From: Pseudomonas migulae NBRC 103157
GTDB lineage: Bacteria; Pseudomonadota; Gammaproteobacteria; Pseudomonadales; Pseudomonadaceae
Direction of reading: 5' to 3'
Length of the DNA: 64,000 nt
Assembly: GCF_002091715.1 (NCBI RefSeq)
Contig: NZ_BDAG01000006.1
Location: 1-64,000 of the forward strand
In this document: one piece after another, positions 31,264 through 43,300 of the stretch
Layout of the letters: each line of letters begins with the position of its first letter
Position numbering within the stretch: position 1 is the first letter of the stretch
Notes under the pieces: model-generated
The model's database searches: none
Seen by the model: the letters and a program-made list of their open reading frames with translations, nothing else
What the model was told of the DNA's origin: nothing
Position numbers and translations under genes: made by a program

Positions 31264-31344
31264 GTAGGAGCTGCCGAAGGCTGCGATCCTTTGACTTTGT
31301 TTTAAAAGCAAAGTCAAAGGACCGCAGCCTTCGGCAGCTCCTGC
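31264..31344. repeat. Long inverted repeat (family C)
   Basis: Arms of 36 bases (31264-31299 and 31309-31344) match at 34 positions around a 9-base loop. The outer arm motif GTAGGAGCTGCCGAAGGCTG is a third REP-like family, different from A and B; a second member is at 51.0 kb. Confidence 0.9.
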
Positions 31345-31457
31345 ACGGTAACTGTGGATTTGAGCTTACAAAACGCTAACACAGGACTTTTCCTGACCAC
31401 TGCGTCAAGGCGTAGAATGCGCCGCCTCGCGCCTCAAAATCTCTGGACGTTTCGCCC

Positions 31458-32861
31458 TTGAATTCCGTAACTGACCGCCCCGCCGCCATTTCCCTCAACC
31501 GCCCGGCCCGGGTTCGCCTGGAGCTGAAAAACCTGCTCGGTCTGGCGCTGCCGATCATGATCGCGCAGCTTGCCACCACCGCAATGGGCTTCGTCGATGC
31601 GGTGATGGCCGGCCGCGTCGGGCCACGGGATCTGGCGGCGGTGGCATTGGGCAACTCGATCTGGGTCCCGGTGTTCCTGCTGATGACCGGCACCCTGCTG
31701 GCCACCACGCCAAAAGTCGCCCAGCGCTTTGGTGCCGGCACGCACAGCGAGATCGGCCCGATTGTCCGTCAGGCGCTGTGGCTGGCGTTGGTGGTGGGTT
31801 TGATGGCGACGGGCATGCTGTTCAGCGCCGAGCCGATCTTGCACATCATGAAGGTCGACCCCGAACTGATCGGCCCGTGCATGCAGTACCTGCACGGGAT
31901 CGCCAGCGGCTTGCCCGCCGTCGCGCTCTACCATGTGCTGCGCTGTTTCAGTGATGGACTGGGGCGCACACGCCCGGCCATGGTGCTGGGGCTGTGCGGT
32001 CTGGCGCTGAACATTCCACTCAACTACGTCTTCATTTATGGCCACTTCGGTGTGCCGGCCATGGGCGGTGTCGGTTGCGGCTGGGCCACGGCGATTGTGA
32101 TGTGGGTGATGGCGCTGGGCATGGCCGGCTGGGAACGCTGGGCGCCGGCGTATCAGTCGAGCCAGTTGTTCAGCCGTTTCGACTGGCCGCAATGGTCGGT
32201 GATCAAACGCCTGCTGGGCATTGGCCTGCCGATCGGCATCGCAGTGTTCGCCGAGTCGAGCATCTTTGCTGTGATCGCTTTGCTGATCGGGAGCCTCGGC
32301 GCCACGGTGGTGGCCGGGCATCAGATCGCACTGAATTTCAGCTCGCTGGTGTTCATGATCCCCTACTCCCTGGGCATGGCCGTGACGGTGCGCGTCGGTC
32401 AGGCGCTCGGTCGTCAGGAACCCCGTGAAGCACGCTTCGCCGCCGGTGTCGGCATGGGCACGGCGCTGGCTTATGCGTGTATTTCGGCGAGCATGATGTT
32501 GTTGCTGCGCGAGCCCATCGCAACGATCTACACCGCTGATCCGACGGTCATTCGCGTAGCCGCGATGCTGATCGTGTACTCGGCGCTGTTCCAGTTTTCC
32601 GACGCGATCCAGGTCACCGCGGCCGGCGCGTTGCGTGGCTATCAGGACACGCGGGTGACGATGATCCTGACGCTCTTCGCGTACTGGGGCATTGGTTTGC
32701 CGGTGGGTTACGCGCTGGGCCTGACCGACTTGTTCGGCGCACCGAGCGGCCCGAGCGGGTTGTGGCAAGGTTTGATCGTGGGCCTGAGTTGCGCCGCGCT
32801 GATGCTGTCGATCCGCCTGACGCGCAGTGCACGCAAGCGGATCCGCAACGGGCTGAGTTAA
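31458..32861 (+). CDS. MATE family multidrug efflux transporter (NorM/PmpM type)
   Basis: A 467-residue, 12-helix inner-membrane antiporter with two MatE repeats. Motifs include GLALPIMIAQLATTAMGFVD in the first helix, DAVMAGR, and GVGCGWATAIVMW. It closely resembles P. aeruginosa PmpM, an H+-coupled exporter of quinolones and cationic dyes; substrates here are inferred. The start is a TTG at 31458 (MNSVTD); no ATG is available before helix 1, and the ribosome site (GGACG) is weak, so the N-terminus is uncertain by a few residues. Confidence 0.88.
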   Translation: MNSVTDRPAAISLNRPARVRLELKNLLGLALPIMIAQLATTAMGFVDAVMAGRVGPRDLAAVALGNSIWVPVFLLMTGTLLATTPKVAQRFGAGTHSEIGPIVRQALWLALVVGLMATGMLFSAEPILHIMKVDPELIGPCMQYLHGIASGLPAVALYHVLRCFSDGLGRTRPAMVLGLCGLALNIPLNYVFIYGHFGVPAMGGVGCGWATAIVMWVMALGMAGWERWAPAYQSSQLFSRFDWPQWSVIKRLLGIGLPIGIAVFAESSIFAVIALLIGSLGATVVAGHQIALNFSSLVFMIPYSLGMAVTVRVGQALGRQEPREARFAAGVGMGTALAYACISASMMLLLREPIATIYTADPTVIRVAAMLIVYSALFQFSDAIQVTAAGALRGYQDTRVTMILTLFAYWGIGLPVGYALGLTDLFGAPSGPSGLWQGLIVGLSCAALMLSIRLTRSARKRIRNGLS

Positions 32862-32862
32862 C

Positions 32863-32897
32863 CCTGTGGGAGCCAGCCTGCTGGCTACCACAGTGGT
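32863..32897. repeat. Single degenerate REP-like arm
   Basis: TGTGGGAGCCAGCCTGCTGGC directly after the MATE stop resembles one arm of the A/B families, with AGCCAGC facing GCTGGCT in its own small stem. No partner was found nearby. Confidence 0.45.
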
Positions 32898-32905
32898 TTT
32901 TTGGG

Positions 32906-33157
32906 TCAATCGGACTTCTTGCGGATCCAGTAGAGGTAGGTGCCTGCCTCTTCGTGCTGCGCGACCAGTTCGTGGTCAAGGAACACACAGAACTTGGGAA
33001 TGTCACGACGGGTCGACGGATCGGTGGCAATCACCTTGAGCAGGCCGCCGGGCGTCAGGTCACGGATGTGCTGGTGCAACATCATCACTGGTTCCGGGCA
33101 GTTGAGGCCGGTGGCGTCGAGGGTGCCGTCTACCGGCGTATCAAGCATTTCACTCAT
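32906..33157 (-). CDS. tusA: Sulfur carrier protein TusA
   Basis: Accepts persulfide sulfur from IscS and passes it on for 2-thiouridine formation in tRNA wobble bases and other sulfur-transfer steps. The 83-residue protein has the conserved GLNCPEPVM, with Cys20 as the persulfide site, and [16 protein letters not shown] 33157 has AGGAGTGA just upstream. It is followed by a REP pair shared with rlmM. Confidence 0.95.
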   Translation of the reverse strand: MSEMLDTPVDGTLDATGLNCPEPVMMLHQHIRDLTPGGLLKVIATDPSTRRDIPKFCVFLDHELVAQHEEAGTYLYWIRKKSD

Positions 33158-33230
33158 GATTCACTCCTGAAACTGGCCGGCATTGTCGCGCATTGCCGGG
33201 TGAACAGTCATCTGTGGCATCACGCAATCC

Positions 33231-33320
33231 CTGTAGGAGCCGGCTTGCTGGCGATCCAGACGTCGCGGTGATTCAGATACACCGCGTAACGCGCTATCGC
33301 CAGCAAGCCGGCTCCTACAA
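33231..33320. repeat. REP pair (family B)
   Basis: TGTAGGAGCCGGCTTGCTGG (from 33232) and the inverse ending at 33320, with an inner CGCGGTG/CACCGCG stem. It sits between tusA's start and the rlmM stop, in a head-to-tail spacer. Confidence 0.9.
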
Positions 33321-33332
33321 AATTGCGGGGCG

Positions 33333-34406
33333 TCAGCGGGATTTCGGTTTCTTCACATCGAGACGGCGCAGGTGGCACGTCACTTCTTCCCGGTCGTGAT
33401 ACAGCTGCTTGCAGCCAATCTCGACCCGGATCCCGCGCTCCTTGAAACCCTCGGCAATGCGCTCCAGCAAGCGCTTCACTTCAGCGTAACGCTGTTTCAT
33501 CGGCAGTTTGAGGTTGACCACCGCTTCGCGGCAATGGCCCTCGCCGATCCACTCTTCGAGCATCGCGGCGTTGCGCGCCGGCTTCTCGACGATGTCGCAG
33601 ACCATCCAGTCCACCGGCTGGCGGGGCTTGTAGGTGAAACCGTCGGCCATCAAATGCTGCACCAGGCCAGTGTCCATCAGGCTTTCCGCCATCGGGCCGT
33701 TGTCGATGGCGGTCACCAGCATGCCGCGATTGACCAGTTGCCAGGTCCAGCCGCCAGGTGCCGCGCCGAGGTCGACGCCAGTCATGTCGCTGTGCAGGCG
33801 CTCGTCCCACTGGTCGCGCGGGATGAAGTGGTGCCACGCCTCTTCCAGTTTCAGGGTCGAACGGCTCGGTGCCTCGCGGGGAAACTTCAGGCGCGGAATA
33901 CCCATCGGCCACATGGCCGAGTTGTTCGACTCGGCCAGGCCCATGAACACTTCGCGACCGCTTTTGAACGTCAGCAACAGGCGCGGCTTGTTCGCGTCTT
34001 CCACCAGTTTGCCGGCCGCCATCAGTGCCTTGCGCAGGTGCACTTCGAACTTCTTGCAGAAGTTCGACAGTTCCTTGCCATCATTGGTATCGACCATTTC
34101 CAGCCACAGGCTGCCGCACAGCGGGAAGTCCACCATGTGCGCGAGGATCACGCTGATACGGTCGGTTTCCGGCAGGTCGATGAAAATTCCTCGCGCCCAC
34201 TGACGCGGAAAGATCAGATCGGCAAAACGCTGACCGCGCATCAGGCGCTCGGCACCGTCTTCTTCGGTGCAGATGAATTCGGCGCAGGCGCTGGCGGTTT
34301 TGGCCTTGGCATAACCGGCAACGTTCAGCCGCGCAGCGTGTTCGGAAATCTCGGAACAAACTTCGCCTTCGAAGCCCGGCCGGCAATGCATAAAGAGGGT
34401 GTTCAT
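33333..34406 (-). CDS. rlmM: 23S rRNA C2498 2'-O-methyltransferase
   Basis: A 357-residue SAM-dependent methyltransferase that modifies the peptidyl-transferase loop of 23S rRNA. It has an N-terminal THUMP-like domain (NTLFMHCRPGFEGEVCSEI) and the Rossmann core with the SAM motif VDLGAAPGGWTWQL and VCDIVEKPARN. ATG 34406 gives the canonical MNTLFMHCRPG start with AGGAGTAAG upstream; a 22-residue extension to 34472 was rejected. Possibly co-transcribed with tusA. Confidence 0.95.
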   Translation of the reverse strand: MNTLFMHCRPGFEGEVCSEISEHAARLNVAGYAKAKTASACAEFICTEEDGAERLMRGQRFADLIFPRQWARGIFIDLPETDRISVILAHMVDFPLCGSLWLEMVDTNDGKELSNFCKKFEVHLRKALMAAGKLVEDANKPRLLLTFKSGREVFMGLAESNNSAMWPMGIPRLKFPREAPSRSTLKLEEAWHHFIPRDQWDERLHSDMTGVDLGAAPGGWTWQLVNRGMLVTAIDNGPMAESLMDTGLVQHLMADGFTYKPRQPVDWMVCDIVEKPARNAAMLEEWIGEGHCREAVVNLKLPMKQRYAEVKRLLERIAEGFKERGIRVEIGCKQLYHDREEVTCHLRRLDVKKPKSR

Positions 34407-34628
34407 TCTTACTCCTGGGCAGTTGGCGAAGAATTCAGCCACTGCGCGATGCCCAGGCTTGCGATGAAGCAAAGCCTGTCACGAAAACCGGCGCATGATA
34501 GCCGAGTTCGGAACCCTGGACCTTGCCATAGAGTCCAGTTATTAGCTTTAACGTTCAAACGGGGCTAGGTTGAAAGCTCTGTCCGTCCCCTCAGTCCGTA
34601 GCCGTGCGGACTCAAAGGAGTGATCGCA

Positions 34629-37370
<2,742 letters not shown>

Positions 37371-37384
37371 CTGCCTGCTGACAA

Positions 37385-37414
37385 AAGACACCGCCTTCGG
37401 GCGGTGTTTTTGTT
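37385..37414 (+). terminator. Terminator of acnA
   Basis: Perfect ACACCGCC/GGCGGTGT arms (37388-37395, 37400-37407) with a TTCG tetraloop and a T-rich tail. Confidence 0.93.
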
Positions 37415-37455
37415 TGTGGGGTGTTCGTCTCTATAATCGCCGCGCTTTAAATCCC

Positions 37456-37548
37456 TTGCAGGAGCAAGCTTGCTCGCGATGAGGCCGACATCTCCAACAT
37501 AAATGTTGCCAGACACTCCGCTATCGCGAGCAAGCCCGCTCCCACATA
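37456..37548. repeat. REP pair (family A)
   Basis: GCAGGAGCAAGCTTGCTCGCG at the left and CGCGAGCAAGCCCGCTCCCAC at the right. The left arm has a G-to-A type change compared with the consensus. Confidence 0.85.
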
Positions 37549-37586
37549 GACCGAGCAACTCGCAAAATCCGACTCAAGGACTTCAG

Positions 37587-38378
37587 ATGCTTGCTTTGCC
37601 ATGGACCTTGCTGGTCCTGCTCTCTCTCGGTTACGGCCTGGCATTGACCTACGGCCGCCTCGGCTGGCTGGCGCTGATCTCGGTCGCATTGCTATTGACC
37701 GCCGGTTTCGCCGCACGCCAACAGCACATCCGCATCGGCCGCTACCTCGGCCACGCGCTGTTCATTTTCATGGCCCTCGCACTGGCCATGCACTGGCTCC
37801 CCGGTTTCTACAACGGCCGCGGCATCAATCCGCAACGCTTCACCGACGATGCCGTGATGTTTTCCATGTACCTGAATCTGGACAAACCGCTGATCGGCTT
37901 CTGGCTATTGCTGTTCTGCCCGTGGATTGTCGGCCGACGTTCGCTGCGGCTTGGCATTTATGCCACCGCGCAGGGGCTGACACTGAGCAGCGTGTTGGCA
38001 TTGGGCGGCGCGCTGTTGTTGGGCGTGATCGTTTGGGCCCCCAAATGGCCTGATCAGGCCTGGTTGTGGCTATTCAACAACCTGTTACTGGTGACCCTCG
38101 TGGAAGAAGCGCTGTTTCGCGGCTACATCCAGGGCGGTCTGAGCCGACACTTCAAACACCTGCCTTATGGCGAAAACCTCGCACTGCTGCTCGCCTCGCT
38201 GTTGTTTGGACTGGTGCATCTGGGTGCCGGCTGGCAATGGGTGTTGCTGGCGAGCCTGGCGGGTGTCGGCTATGGACTTGCCTACCGTTTCGGCGGGTTG
38301 GGGGCGGCCATCGCCACGCATTTCGGCTTGAACCTGCTGCATTTTGGACTGTTCACGTATCCAATGCTGGCGGGCTGA
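37587..38378 (+). CDS. CPBP family intramembrane glutamic endopeptidase
   Basis: A 263-residue inner-membrane protein with about eight hydrophobic helices. The Rce1/CPBP (Abi) signature is complete: EEALFRGYIQG near 174-184, FGLVHLGAG, and HFGLNLLHF close to the C-terminus, so the protease is probably active. Bacterial CPBP proteins process membrane substrates or give self-immunity to bacteriocins; no peptide gene was seen beside it. ATG 37587 follows AAGGACTTCAG; upstream in-frame sequence is translated REP and was rejected. Confidence 0.9.
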   Translation: MLALPWTLLVLLSLGYGLALTYGRLGWLALISVALLLTAGFAARQQHIRIGRYLGHALFIFMALALAMHWLPGFYNGRGINPQRFTDDAVMFSMYLNLDKPLIGFWLLLFCPWIVGRRSLRLGIYATAQGLTLSSVLALGGALLLGVIVWAPKWPDQAWLWLFNNLLLVTLVEEALFRGYIQGGLSRHFKHLPYGENLALLLASLLFGLVHLGAGWQWVLLASLAGVGYGLAYRFGGLGAAIATHFGLNLLHFGLFTYPMLAG

Positions 38379-38408
38379 CGCAACGGTCATTTTGCGACAC
38401 ACCGCCGA

Positions 38409-38431
38409 TTATTGAAAAATAATTTCAATAA
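38409..38431. promoter_or_regulatory. Perfect inverted repeat upstream of aer (operator candidate)
   Basis: TTATTGAAA (38409-38417) and TTTCAATAA (38423-38431) are perfectly inverted around AATAA, ending 50 bases before the aer ATG. The spacing does not fit an ANR box (TTGAT-N4-ATCAA). It is AT-rich, not followed by a T-run, and so looks more like a protein-binding site than a terminator. Confidence 0.5.
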
Positions 38432-38481
38432 ATTCCTGACAGTGCCGACAACCTCTCAAAGCCTTGCGGATTGAAAAAGCC

Positions 38482-40047
38482 ATGCGTAACAACCAGCCTA
38501 TTACACAACGCGAACGGACCTTCCCGGCTCAGCAACGGTTGATTTCCACCACCGATGCCAAGGGCGTGATCACTTACTGCAACGACGCGTTCGTCGACAT
38601 CAGTGGGTATTCCCGCGAGGAACTGATCCGTGCACCGCACAACCTGGTCCGTCACCCCGACGTACCGGCCGCGGTGTTCGCGCACATGTGGGGCACACTG
38701 AAACAAGGCTTGCCATGGATGGGCATTGTCAAGAATCGCTGCAAGACCGGTGACCACTACTGGGTCAACGCCTACGTCACACCGGTTTTCGAAGGCAACC
38801 AGGTCGTCGGTTACGAGTCGGTGCGGGTCAAGCCCACCGCCGAACAGATCCAGCGTGCCGAAGCGCTCTATCAACGCATCAACCAGGGCAAGTCAGCGAT
38901 TCCTTCCTCCGATAAATGGCTGCCGGTGCTTCAGGACTGGCTGCCGTTCATCCTGGTCAGCCAGCTGAGCTTCATGATCGGTGCCACGCTCAACTCTCAG
39001 TGGGGCTTCGCCCTGGCCGCGGGCCTTTCGGTGCCGTTGGGCCTGCTGGGGTTGAGCTGGCAACAGCGCGGTCTCAAGCGCTTGCTGCGCCTGGCCGAGC
39101 AGACCACGTCCGACCCTCTGATCGCGCAGATGTATACCGACAGCCGTGGCGCTCAAGCACGTCTGGAGATGTCGATCCTCAGTCAGGAAGCTCGTCTGAA
39201 AACCTGCCTGACCCGTCTGCAGGATACCGCCGAACATTTGAGCGACCAGGCGAAACAGTCCGACACCCTGGCTCACAGCAGCTCCACCGGCCTGGAACGC
39301 CAACGCGTCGAAACCGAACAAGTGGCCACCGCCGTCAACCAGATGGCCGCTACCACACAGGAAGTTGCCAGCCACGTACAACGCACCGCTGACGCGACTC
39401 AGGAAGCCAATCGCCTGACCGGTCGCGGTCGTGACATCGCCGGGGAAACCCGCGAAGCCATCCAGCGTTTGTCGGAGGTGGTCGGTGAAACCGGGCTGAC
39501 CGTGACCCAACTGGCCAAGGACAGCGACGAAATCGGCGGCGTGGTCGACGTGATCAAAGGCATCGCCGACCAGACCAACCTGCTGGCGTTGAACGCGGCC
39601 ATCGAAGCGGCCCGCGCCGGTGAGATGGGTCGTGGTTTTGCGGTGGTGGCGGACGAAGTTCGTCAACTGGCGCAACGCACCAGCGAATCCACCGGGCAGA
39701 TTCACGCCCTGATCGCCAAGCTCCAGCAAACCGCGAGCACGGCGGTGCAAACCATGGAAGCCGGGCATCGCCAGGCCGAAGAAGGTGTGGCGCGGGTCCT
39801 GGAAGCGGATCAGGCGTTGGTGGGGATCAGCGAAGCGGTGGCCAACATCACCGACATGACCACCCAGATCGCGGCCGCGACCGAAGAGCAAAGCTCGGTG
39901 GCCGAAGAAATCAGCCGCAACATCAGCAACATCTCGCAACTGGCTGACCAGACGTCGGAACAGGCACAGCACTCGGCGTTGTTGAGTGAAGAGCTGACGA
40001 AGACGGCGAATACTCAGTATTCGCTGGTGGAGCGGTTTAATCGCTGA
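38482..40047 (+). CDS. aer: Aerotaxis receptor (PAS-containing methyl-accepting protein)
   Basis: Senses redox/oxygen through an FAD-binding PAS domain and signals to the chemotaxis kinase. The 521-residue protein has PAS at about 20-120 ([17 protein letters not shown], then [11 protein letters not shown] type motifs), a membrane hairpin at about 157-200, and the highly conserved MCP tip ([20 protein letters not shown], then [14 protein letters not shown]). ATG 38482 gives [15 protein letters not shown]; an upstream codon at 38464 is possible but lacks a ribosome site. Position beside acnA and ccoN matches P. aeruginosa. Confidence 0.94.
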   Translation: MRNNQPITQRERTFPAQQRLISTTDAKGVITYCNDAFVDISGYSREELIRAPHNLVRHPDVPAAVFAHMWGTLKQGLPWMGIVKNRCKTGDHYWVNAYVTPVFEGNQVVGYESVRVKPTAEQIQRAEALYQRINQGKSAIPSSDKWLPVLQDWLPFILVSQLSFMIGATLNSQWGFALAAGLSVPLGLLGLSWQQRGLKRLLRLAEQTTSDPLIAQMYTDSRGAQARLEMSILSQEARLKTCLTRLQDTAEHLSDQAKQSDTLAHSSSTGLERQRVETEQVATAVNQMAATTQEVASHVQRTADATQEANRLTGRGRDIAGETREAIQRLSEVVGETGLTVTQLAKDSDEIGGVVDVIKGIADQTNLLALNAAIEAARAGEMGRGFAVVADEVRQLAQRTSESTGQIHALIAKLQQTASTAVQTMEAGHRQAEEGVARVLEADQALVGISEAVANITDMTTQIAAATEEQSSVAEEISRNISNISQLADQTSEQAQHSALLSEELTKTANTQYSLVERFNR

Positions 40048-40063
40048 TTGATGCTGGAAAGAC

Positions 40064-40102
40064 AAAAAACCCGGACGGCGAAAGCTTCCGGGTTTTTTAT
40101 TG
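40064..40102 (+). terminator. Terminator of aer
   Basis: Perfect 12-bp arms AAAAAACCCGGA and TCCGGGTTTTTT (40064-40075, 40087-40098), 16 bases after the stop. Confidence 0.92.
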
Positions 40103-40133
40103 CCAATCTGAAAGTGATGGTATCTGGCAGACC

Positions 40134-40236
40134 GTTATCGCGAGCAAGCCCGCTCCCACACTTGATCGTTGTCGGACACAAAACGTGTGTCCACTGAAGA
40201 TTTAATGTAGGAGCGGGCTTGCTCGCGAAGAGGCCC
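40134..40236. repeat. REP pair (family A)
   Basis: CGCGAGCAAGCCCGCTCCCAC facing GTAGGAGCGGGCTTGCTCGCG. The inner part contains a separate GGACACAAA/GTGTGTCC stem, making a branched hairpin. Confidence 0.9.
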
Positions 40237-40254
40237 TGACTGCCACCACACATC

Positions 40255-40932
40255 TCACTGAAGAAACGCAGCAACCTTCCCCGCCGCAGCCGCCAAATGC
40301 TGCTCATGCGTAAACCCCGAAGCCTTCAACGGCTTCAAATCATGATCCCCCGCCGCCAGCCAAAACACCTCAATGTTCGCTGACAACGTGTAAGCCTCGA
40401 CCGCCTCACGATTCCCCAGCGCGTCCCGCTCGCCTTGCACAATCAGCGTCCGCGTTTTCAACCCGGCCAGATGCTCGACCCGAGGCTTTTCCGGTTTACC
40501 CACGGCGTAAAACGGATACCCCAGACACACCAATGCATCCGCCCCCAACTCATCAGCCAGCAAACTCGCCATCCGCCCACCCATGGACTTGCCGCCAATA
40601 GCCAAACGCCCAGTGACATGGCGTCGCACCAAGGCATACACCTCACGCCAGCATTCCAGCAGTTTCGGCGCCGGGTTCGGGGGACGCTTGCCACCATCGA
40701 CACGCCGTTGCGCCATGTACGGAAACTCGAAGCGCAACACGTTGACGCCCAGCGCAGCAAGGCGCGCGGCCATGTCGTTCATCCAGGCGCTGTCCATCGG
40801 CGCCCCGGCGCCATGGGCAAGGATCAACGTCGCCGATGCTGGCCCTGCAGCGGCATTCCACATCCATCCATGATCCTGCACACACCGCGCCCATTGATCC
40901 CCGTCAATACTGGCCTTGTGCTCTTTGTCCAT
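40255..40932 (-). CDS. Alpha/beta-hydrolase (KANL3/Tex30 type)
   Basis: A 225-residue cytoplasmic protein of the alpha/beta-hydrolase fold. The nucleophile elbow is [10 protein letters not shown] (Ser in G-x-S-x-G), the acid is likely in QGERDALGN, and the His in [10 protein letters not shown]. Substrate unknown. It is divergent from the first ccoN operon. Codons 8-12 of this gene, read on the other strand, form a near-perfect ANR box, so the gene's 5' end doubles as regulatory DNA for ccoN. Confidence 0.88.
   Translation of the reverse strand: MDKEHKASIDGDQWARCVQDHGWMWNAAAGPASATLILAHGAGAPMDSAWMNDMAARLAALGVNVLRFEFPYMAQRRVDGGKRPPNPAPKLLECWREVYALVRRHVTGRLAIGGKSMGGRMASLLADELGADALVCLGYPFYAVGKPEKPRVEHLAGLKTRTLIVQGERDALGNREAVEAYTLSANIEVFWLAAGDHDLKPLKASGFTHEQHLAAAAGKVAAFLQ
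40894..40907 (+). promoter_or_regulatory. ANR (FNR-type) box for the first cbb3 operon
   Basis: TTGAT-CCCC-GTCAA matches 9 of 10 conserved positions of TTGAT-N4-ATCAA. The centre is at 40900.5. CATGCT at 40930-40935 is then placed as a -10 element for a start near 40942, the -41.5 geometry of class II FNR promoters. The box lies within the divergent hydrolase coding sequence, about 137 bases before the ccoN ATG. Confidence 0.7.
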
Positions 40933-41043
40933 GCTTGCCTCGCTTTTAGTCTGCCTATAACTCCAGGCGAAGGGAGCGCCAGTCTTTCGCGGCTAACTCG
41001 CAAAGACGGGCCTTCACTTCGGCTGAACCGTGGATGGGGAACC

Positions 41044-42468
41044 ATGAACACTTCTATCAGTACCGCCTACAACTACAAGGTGGTCCGCCAATTCGCCATT
41101 ATGACGGTGGTGTGGGGCATCGTCGGCATGGGGCTCGGGGTTTTTCTCGCGGCCCAATTGGTCTGGCCTGAACTCAACTTCGATTTGCCGTGGACCAGTT
41201 TCGGCCGGTTGCGCCCACTGCACACCAACGCGGTGATCTTCGCGTTCGGCGGTTGCGCCCTGTTCGCCAGTTCGTTCTATTCGGTGCAACGCACCTGCCA
41301 GACACAGCTGTTTGCGCCGAAAATCGCCGCGTTCTGCTTCTGGGGCTGGCAACTGGTGATCCTGTTGGCGGCGATCAGCCTGCCGCTGGGTTACACCAGC
41401 TCCAAGGAATACGCCGAACTGGAATGGCCGATCGATATCCTGATCACCATCGTCTGGGTCGCCTACGCCGTGGTGTTCTTCGGCACGATCATGCAACGCA
41501 AGACCAAGCACATCTACGTCGGCAACTGGTTCTTCGGTGCGTTCATTATCACCGTGGCAATCCTGCACATCGTCAACAACCTTGAACTGCCGGTGAGTTT
41601 CACCAAGTCCTACTCGGTGTACGCCGGTGCGACCGATGCCATGGTTCAGTGGTGGTACGGGCACAACGCCGTAGGCTTTTTCCTCACCGCCGGTTTCCTC
41701 GGGATGATGTACTACTTCGTGCCGAAACAGGCCGAGCGCCCGGTGTATTCCTATCGCTTGTCGATCGTGCACTTCTGGGCGCTGATCACCCTGTACATCT
41801 GGGCCGGCCCGCACCACTTGCACTACACCGCGCTGCCGGACTGGGCGCAGTCGCTGGGCATGGTGATGTCGCTGATCCTGCTGGCGCCAAGCTGGGGCGG
41901 GATGATCAACGGCATGATGACGCTCTCGGGCGCCTGGCATAAGTTGCGCAGCGACCCGATCCTGCGCTTCCTCGTGGTCTCCCTGGCCTTCTACGGCATG
42001 TCGACTTTCGAAGGTCCGATGATGGCGATCAAGACCGTCAACGCCCTCTCCCACTACACCGACTGGACCATCGGCCACGTACACGCCGGCGCTCTGGGCT
42101 GGGTGGCGATGATTTCCATCGGCGCGCTGTACCACATGATCCCGAAAATCTTCGGTCGTGCGCAGATGCACAGCATCGGCCTGATCAACGCGCACTTCTG
42201 GCTCGCGACCATTGGCACCGTGTTGTACATCGCGTCGATGTGGGTCAACGGCATCGCCCAGGGCCTCATGTGGCGTGCAGTCAACGAAGACGGCACGCTG
42301 ACCTACTCCTTCGTCGAAACCCTGGTGGCCAGCCACCCAGGCTTCGTCGTGCGACTGGTGGGCGGTGCGATCTTCCTCAGCGGCATGTTCCTGATGGCTT
42401 ACAACACCTGGCGCACCGTGCGGGCCTCGCAGCCTGCCGAAGTCGCCGCTGCCGCGCAGATCGCCTGA
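41044..42468 (+). CDS. ccoN: cbb3-type cytochrome c oxidase subunit I (first operon)
   Basis: Catalytic subunit of the high-affinity terminal oxidase; reduces O2 to water and pumps protons. The 474-residue protein has 12 helices. Heme ligand His60 lies in RPLHTN, the CuB region in [11 protein letters not shown] near 205, [13 protein letters not shown] near 257, and [12 protein letters not shown] further on. ATG 41044 follows GGGGAACC; an open frame reaching back to 40435 is not translated. By position next to aer/acnA it corresponds to ccoN2 of P. aeruginosa, the oxygen-limited form. It shares long near-identical DNA with the second ccoN. Confidence 0.97.
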   Translation: MNTSISTAYNYKVVRQFAIMTVVWGIVGMGLGVFLAAQLVWPELNFDLPWTSFGRLRPLHTNAVIFAFGGCALFASSFYSVQRTCQTQLFAPKIAAFCFWGWQLVILLAAISLPLGYTSSKEYAELEWPIDILITIVWVAYAVVFFGTIMQRKTKHIYVGNWFFGAFIITVAILHIVNNLELPVSFTKSYSVYAGATDAMVQWWYGHNAVGFFLTAGFLGMMYYFVPKQAERPVYSYRLSIVHFWALITLYIWAGPHHLHYTALPDWAQSLGMVMSLILLAPSWGGMINGMMTLSGAWHKLRSDPILRFLVVSLAFYGMSTFEGPMMAIKTVNALSHYTDWTIGHVHAGALGWVAMISIGALYHMIPKIFGRAQMHSIGLINAHFWLATIGTVLYIASMWVNGIAQGLMWRAVNEDGTLTYSFVETLVASHPGFVVRLVGGAIFLSGMFLMAYNTWRTVRASQPAEVAAAAQIA

Positions 42469-42478
42469 GGAGTCCGCC

Positions 42479-43087
42479 ATGAAACACGAAACAATCGAAA
42501 AAAACGTCGGCCTGCTGATGCTGCTGATGGTTCTGGCCGTGAGCATCGGTGGCCTGACCCAGATCGTCCCGCTGTTCTTCCAGGACGTGACCAATAAACC
42601 GGTGGAAGGCATGAAGCCCTACACCGCGCTGCAACTGGAAGGTCGCGACATTTACATCCGCGAAGGCTGCGTTGGCTGTCACTCGCAGATGATCCGTCCG
42701 TTTCGCGCCGAGACCGAGCGTTACGGTCACTACTCGGTGGCCGGGGAAAGTGTCTGGGATCACCCGTTCCTGTGGGGCTCGAAACGTACCGGGCCGGACC
42801 TGGCCCGTGTCGGCGGCCGCTACTCCGAAGACTGGCACCGCGCGCACTTGTACAACCCGCGCAACGTGGTGCCGGAATCGAAGATGCCGGCCTATCCATG
42901 GCTGGTGGCCAATCAGCTCGACAGCAGCCACACCGAAACCAAGATCAAGGCGATGCGCACCCTCGGCGTGCCGTACACCGATGCCGACATCGCCGGCTCG
43001 GTCGAATCGCTCAAGGGCAAGACCGAAATGGACGCGCTGGTCGCCTACCTGCAAGTGCTCGGCACTGCCATCAAGAGCAAGAGGTGA
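42479..43087 (+). CDS. ccoO: cbb3 oxidase subunit II, mono-heme cytochrome c (first operon)
   Basis: Membrane-anchored cytochrome c that passes electrons from CcoP to CcoN. The 202-residue protein has one N-terminal transmembrane helix and one heme-binding motif, CVGCH at about 64-68, with an axial Met expected in the C-terminal part (SKMPAYPWL). It starts 10 bases after ccoN, with GAGGAG upstream. Length matches the family. Confidence 0.97.
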   Translation: MKHETIEKNVGLLMLLMVLAVSIGGLTQIVPLFFQDVTNKPVEGMKPYTALQLEGRDIYIREGCVGCHSQMIRPFRAETERYGHYSVAGESVWDHPFLWGSKRTGPDLARVGGRYSEDWHRAHLYNPRNVVPESKMPAYPWLVANQLDSSHTETKIKAMRTLGVPYTDADIAGSVESLKGKTEMDALVAYLQVLGTAIKSKR

Positions 43088-43090
43088 GCC

Positions 43091-43300
43091 ATGCCCTTTG
43101 AAATAATGAGCGTAATGAGCAGTGGATTGATTCGCGGCCTGGGCACGGTCGTGGTGTTCGTGGCCTTCGTCGGCCTGACGCTGTGGGTGTTCAACGGCAA
43201 GCGCAATCCGGAATTTGCCGAAGCGCGCCTGCTGCCGTTCGCCGATGAGCCACAACCCGATAGCACCCAAGAATCTGAAGCAAGGAGTACCCGGTCATGA
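43091..43300 (+). CDS. ccoQ: cbb3 oxidase small subunit CcoQ/FixQ (first operon)
   Basis: A 69-residue single-helix protein ([19 protein letters not shown]) that stabilises the oxidase complex. The C-terminal tail is polar. It starts 3 bases after ccoO and its stop overlaps the ccoP start by 4 bases (ATGA), so translation is coupled. It is 8 residues longer than the second CcoQ. Confidence 0.93.
   Translation: MPFEIMSVMSSGLIRGLGTVVVFVAFVGLTLWVFNGKRNPEFAEARLLPFADEPQPDSTQESEARSTRS

Noticed and set aside
40435-41043. 203-residue N-terminal extension of the first ccoN
   Set aside because: It runs antisense through the hydrolase gene. The canonical CcoN start is ATG 41044.
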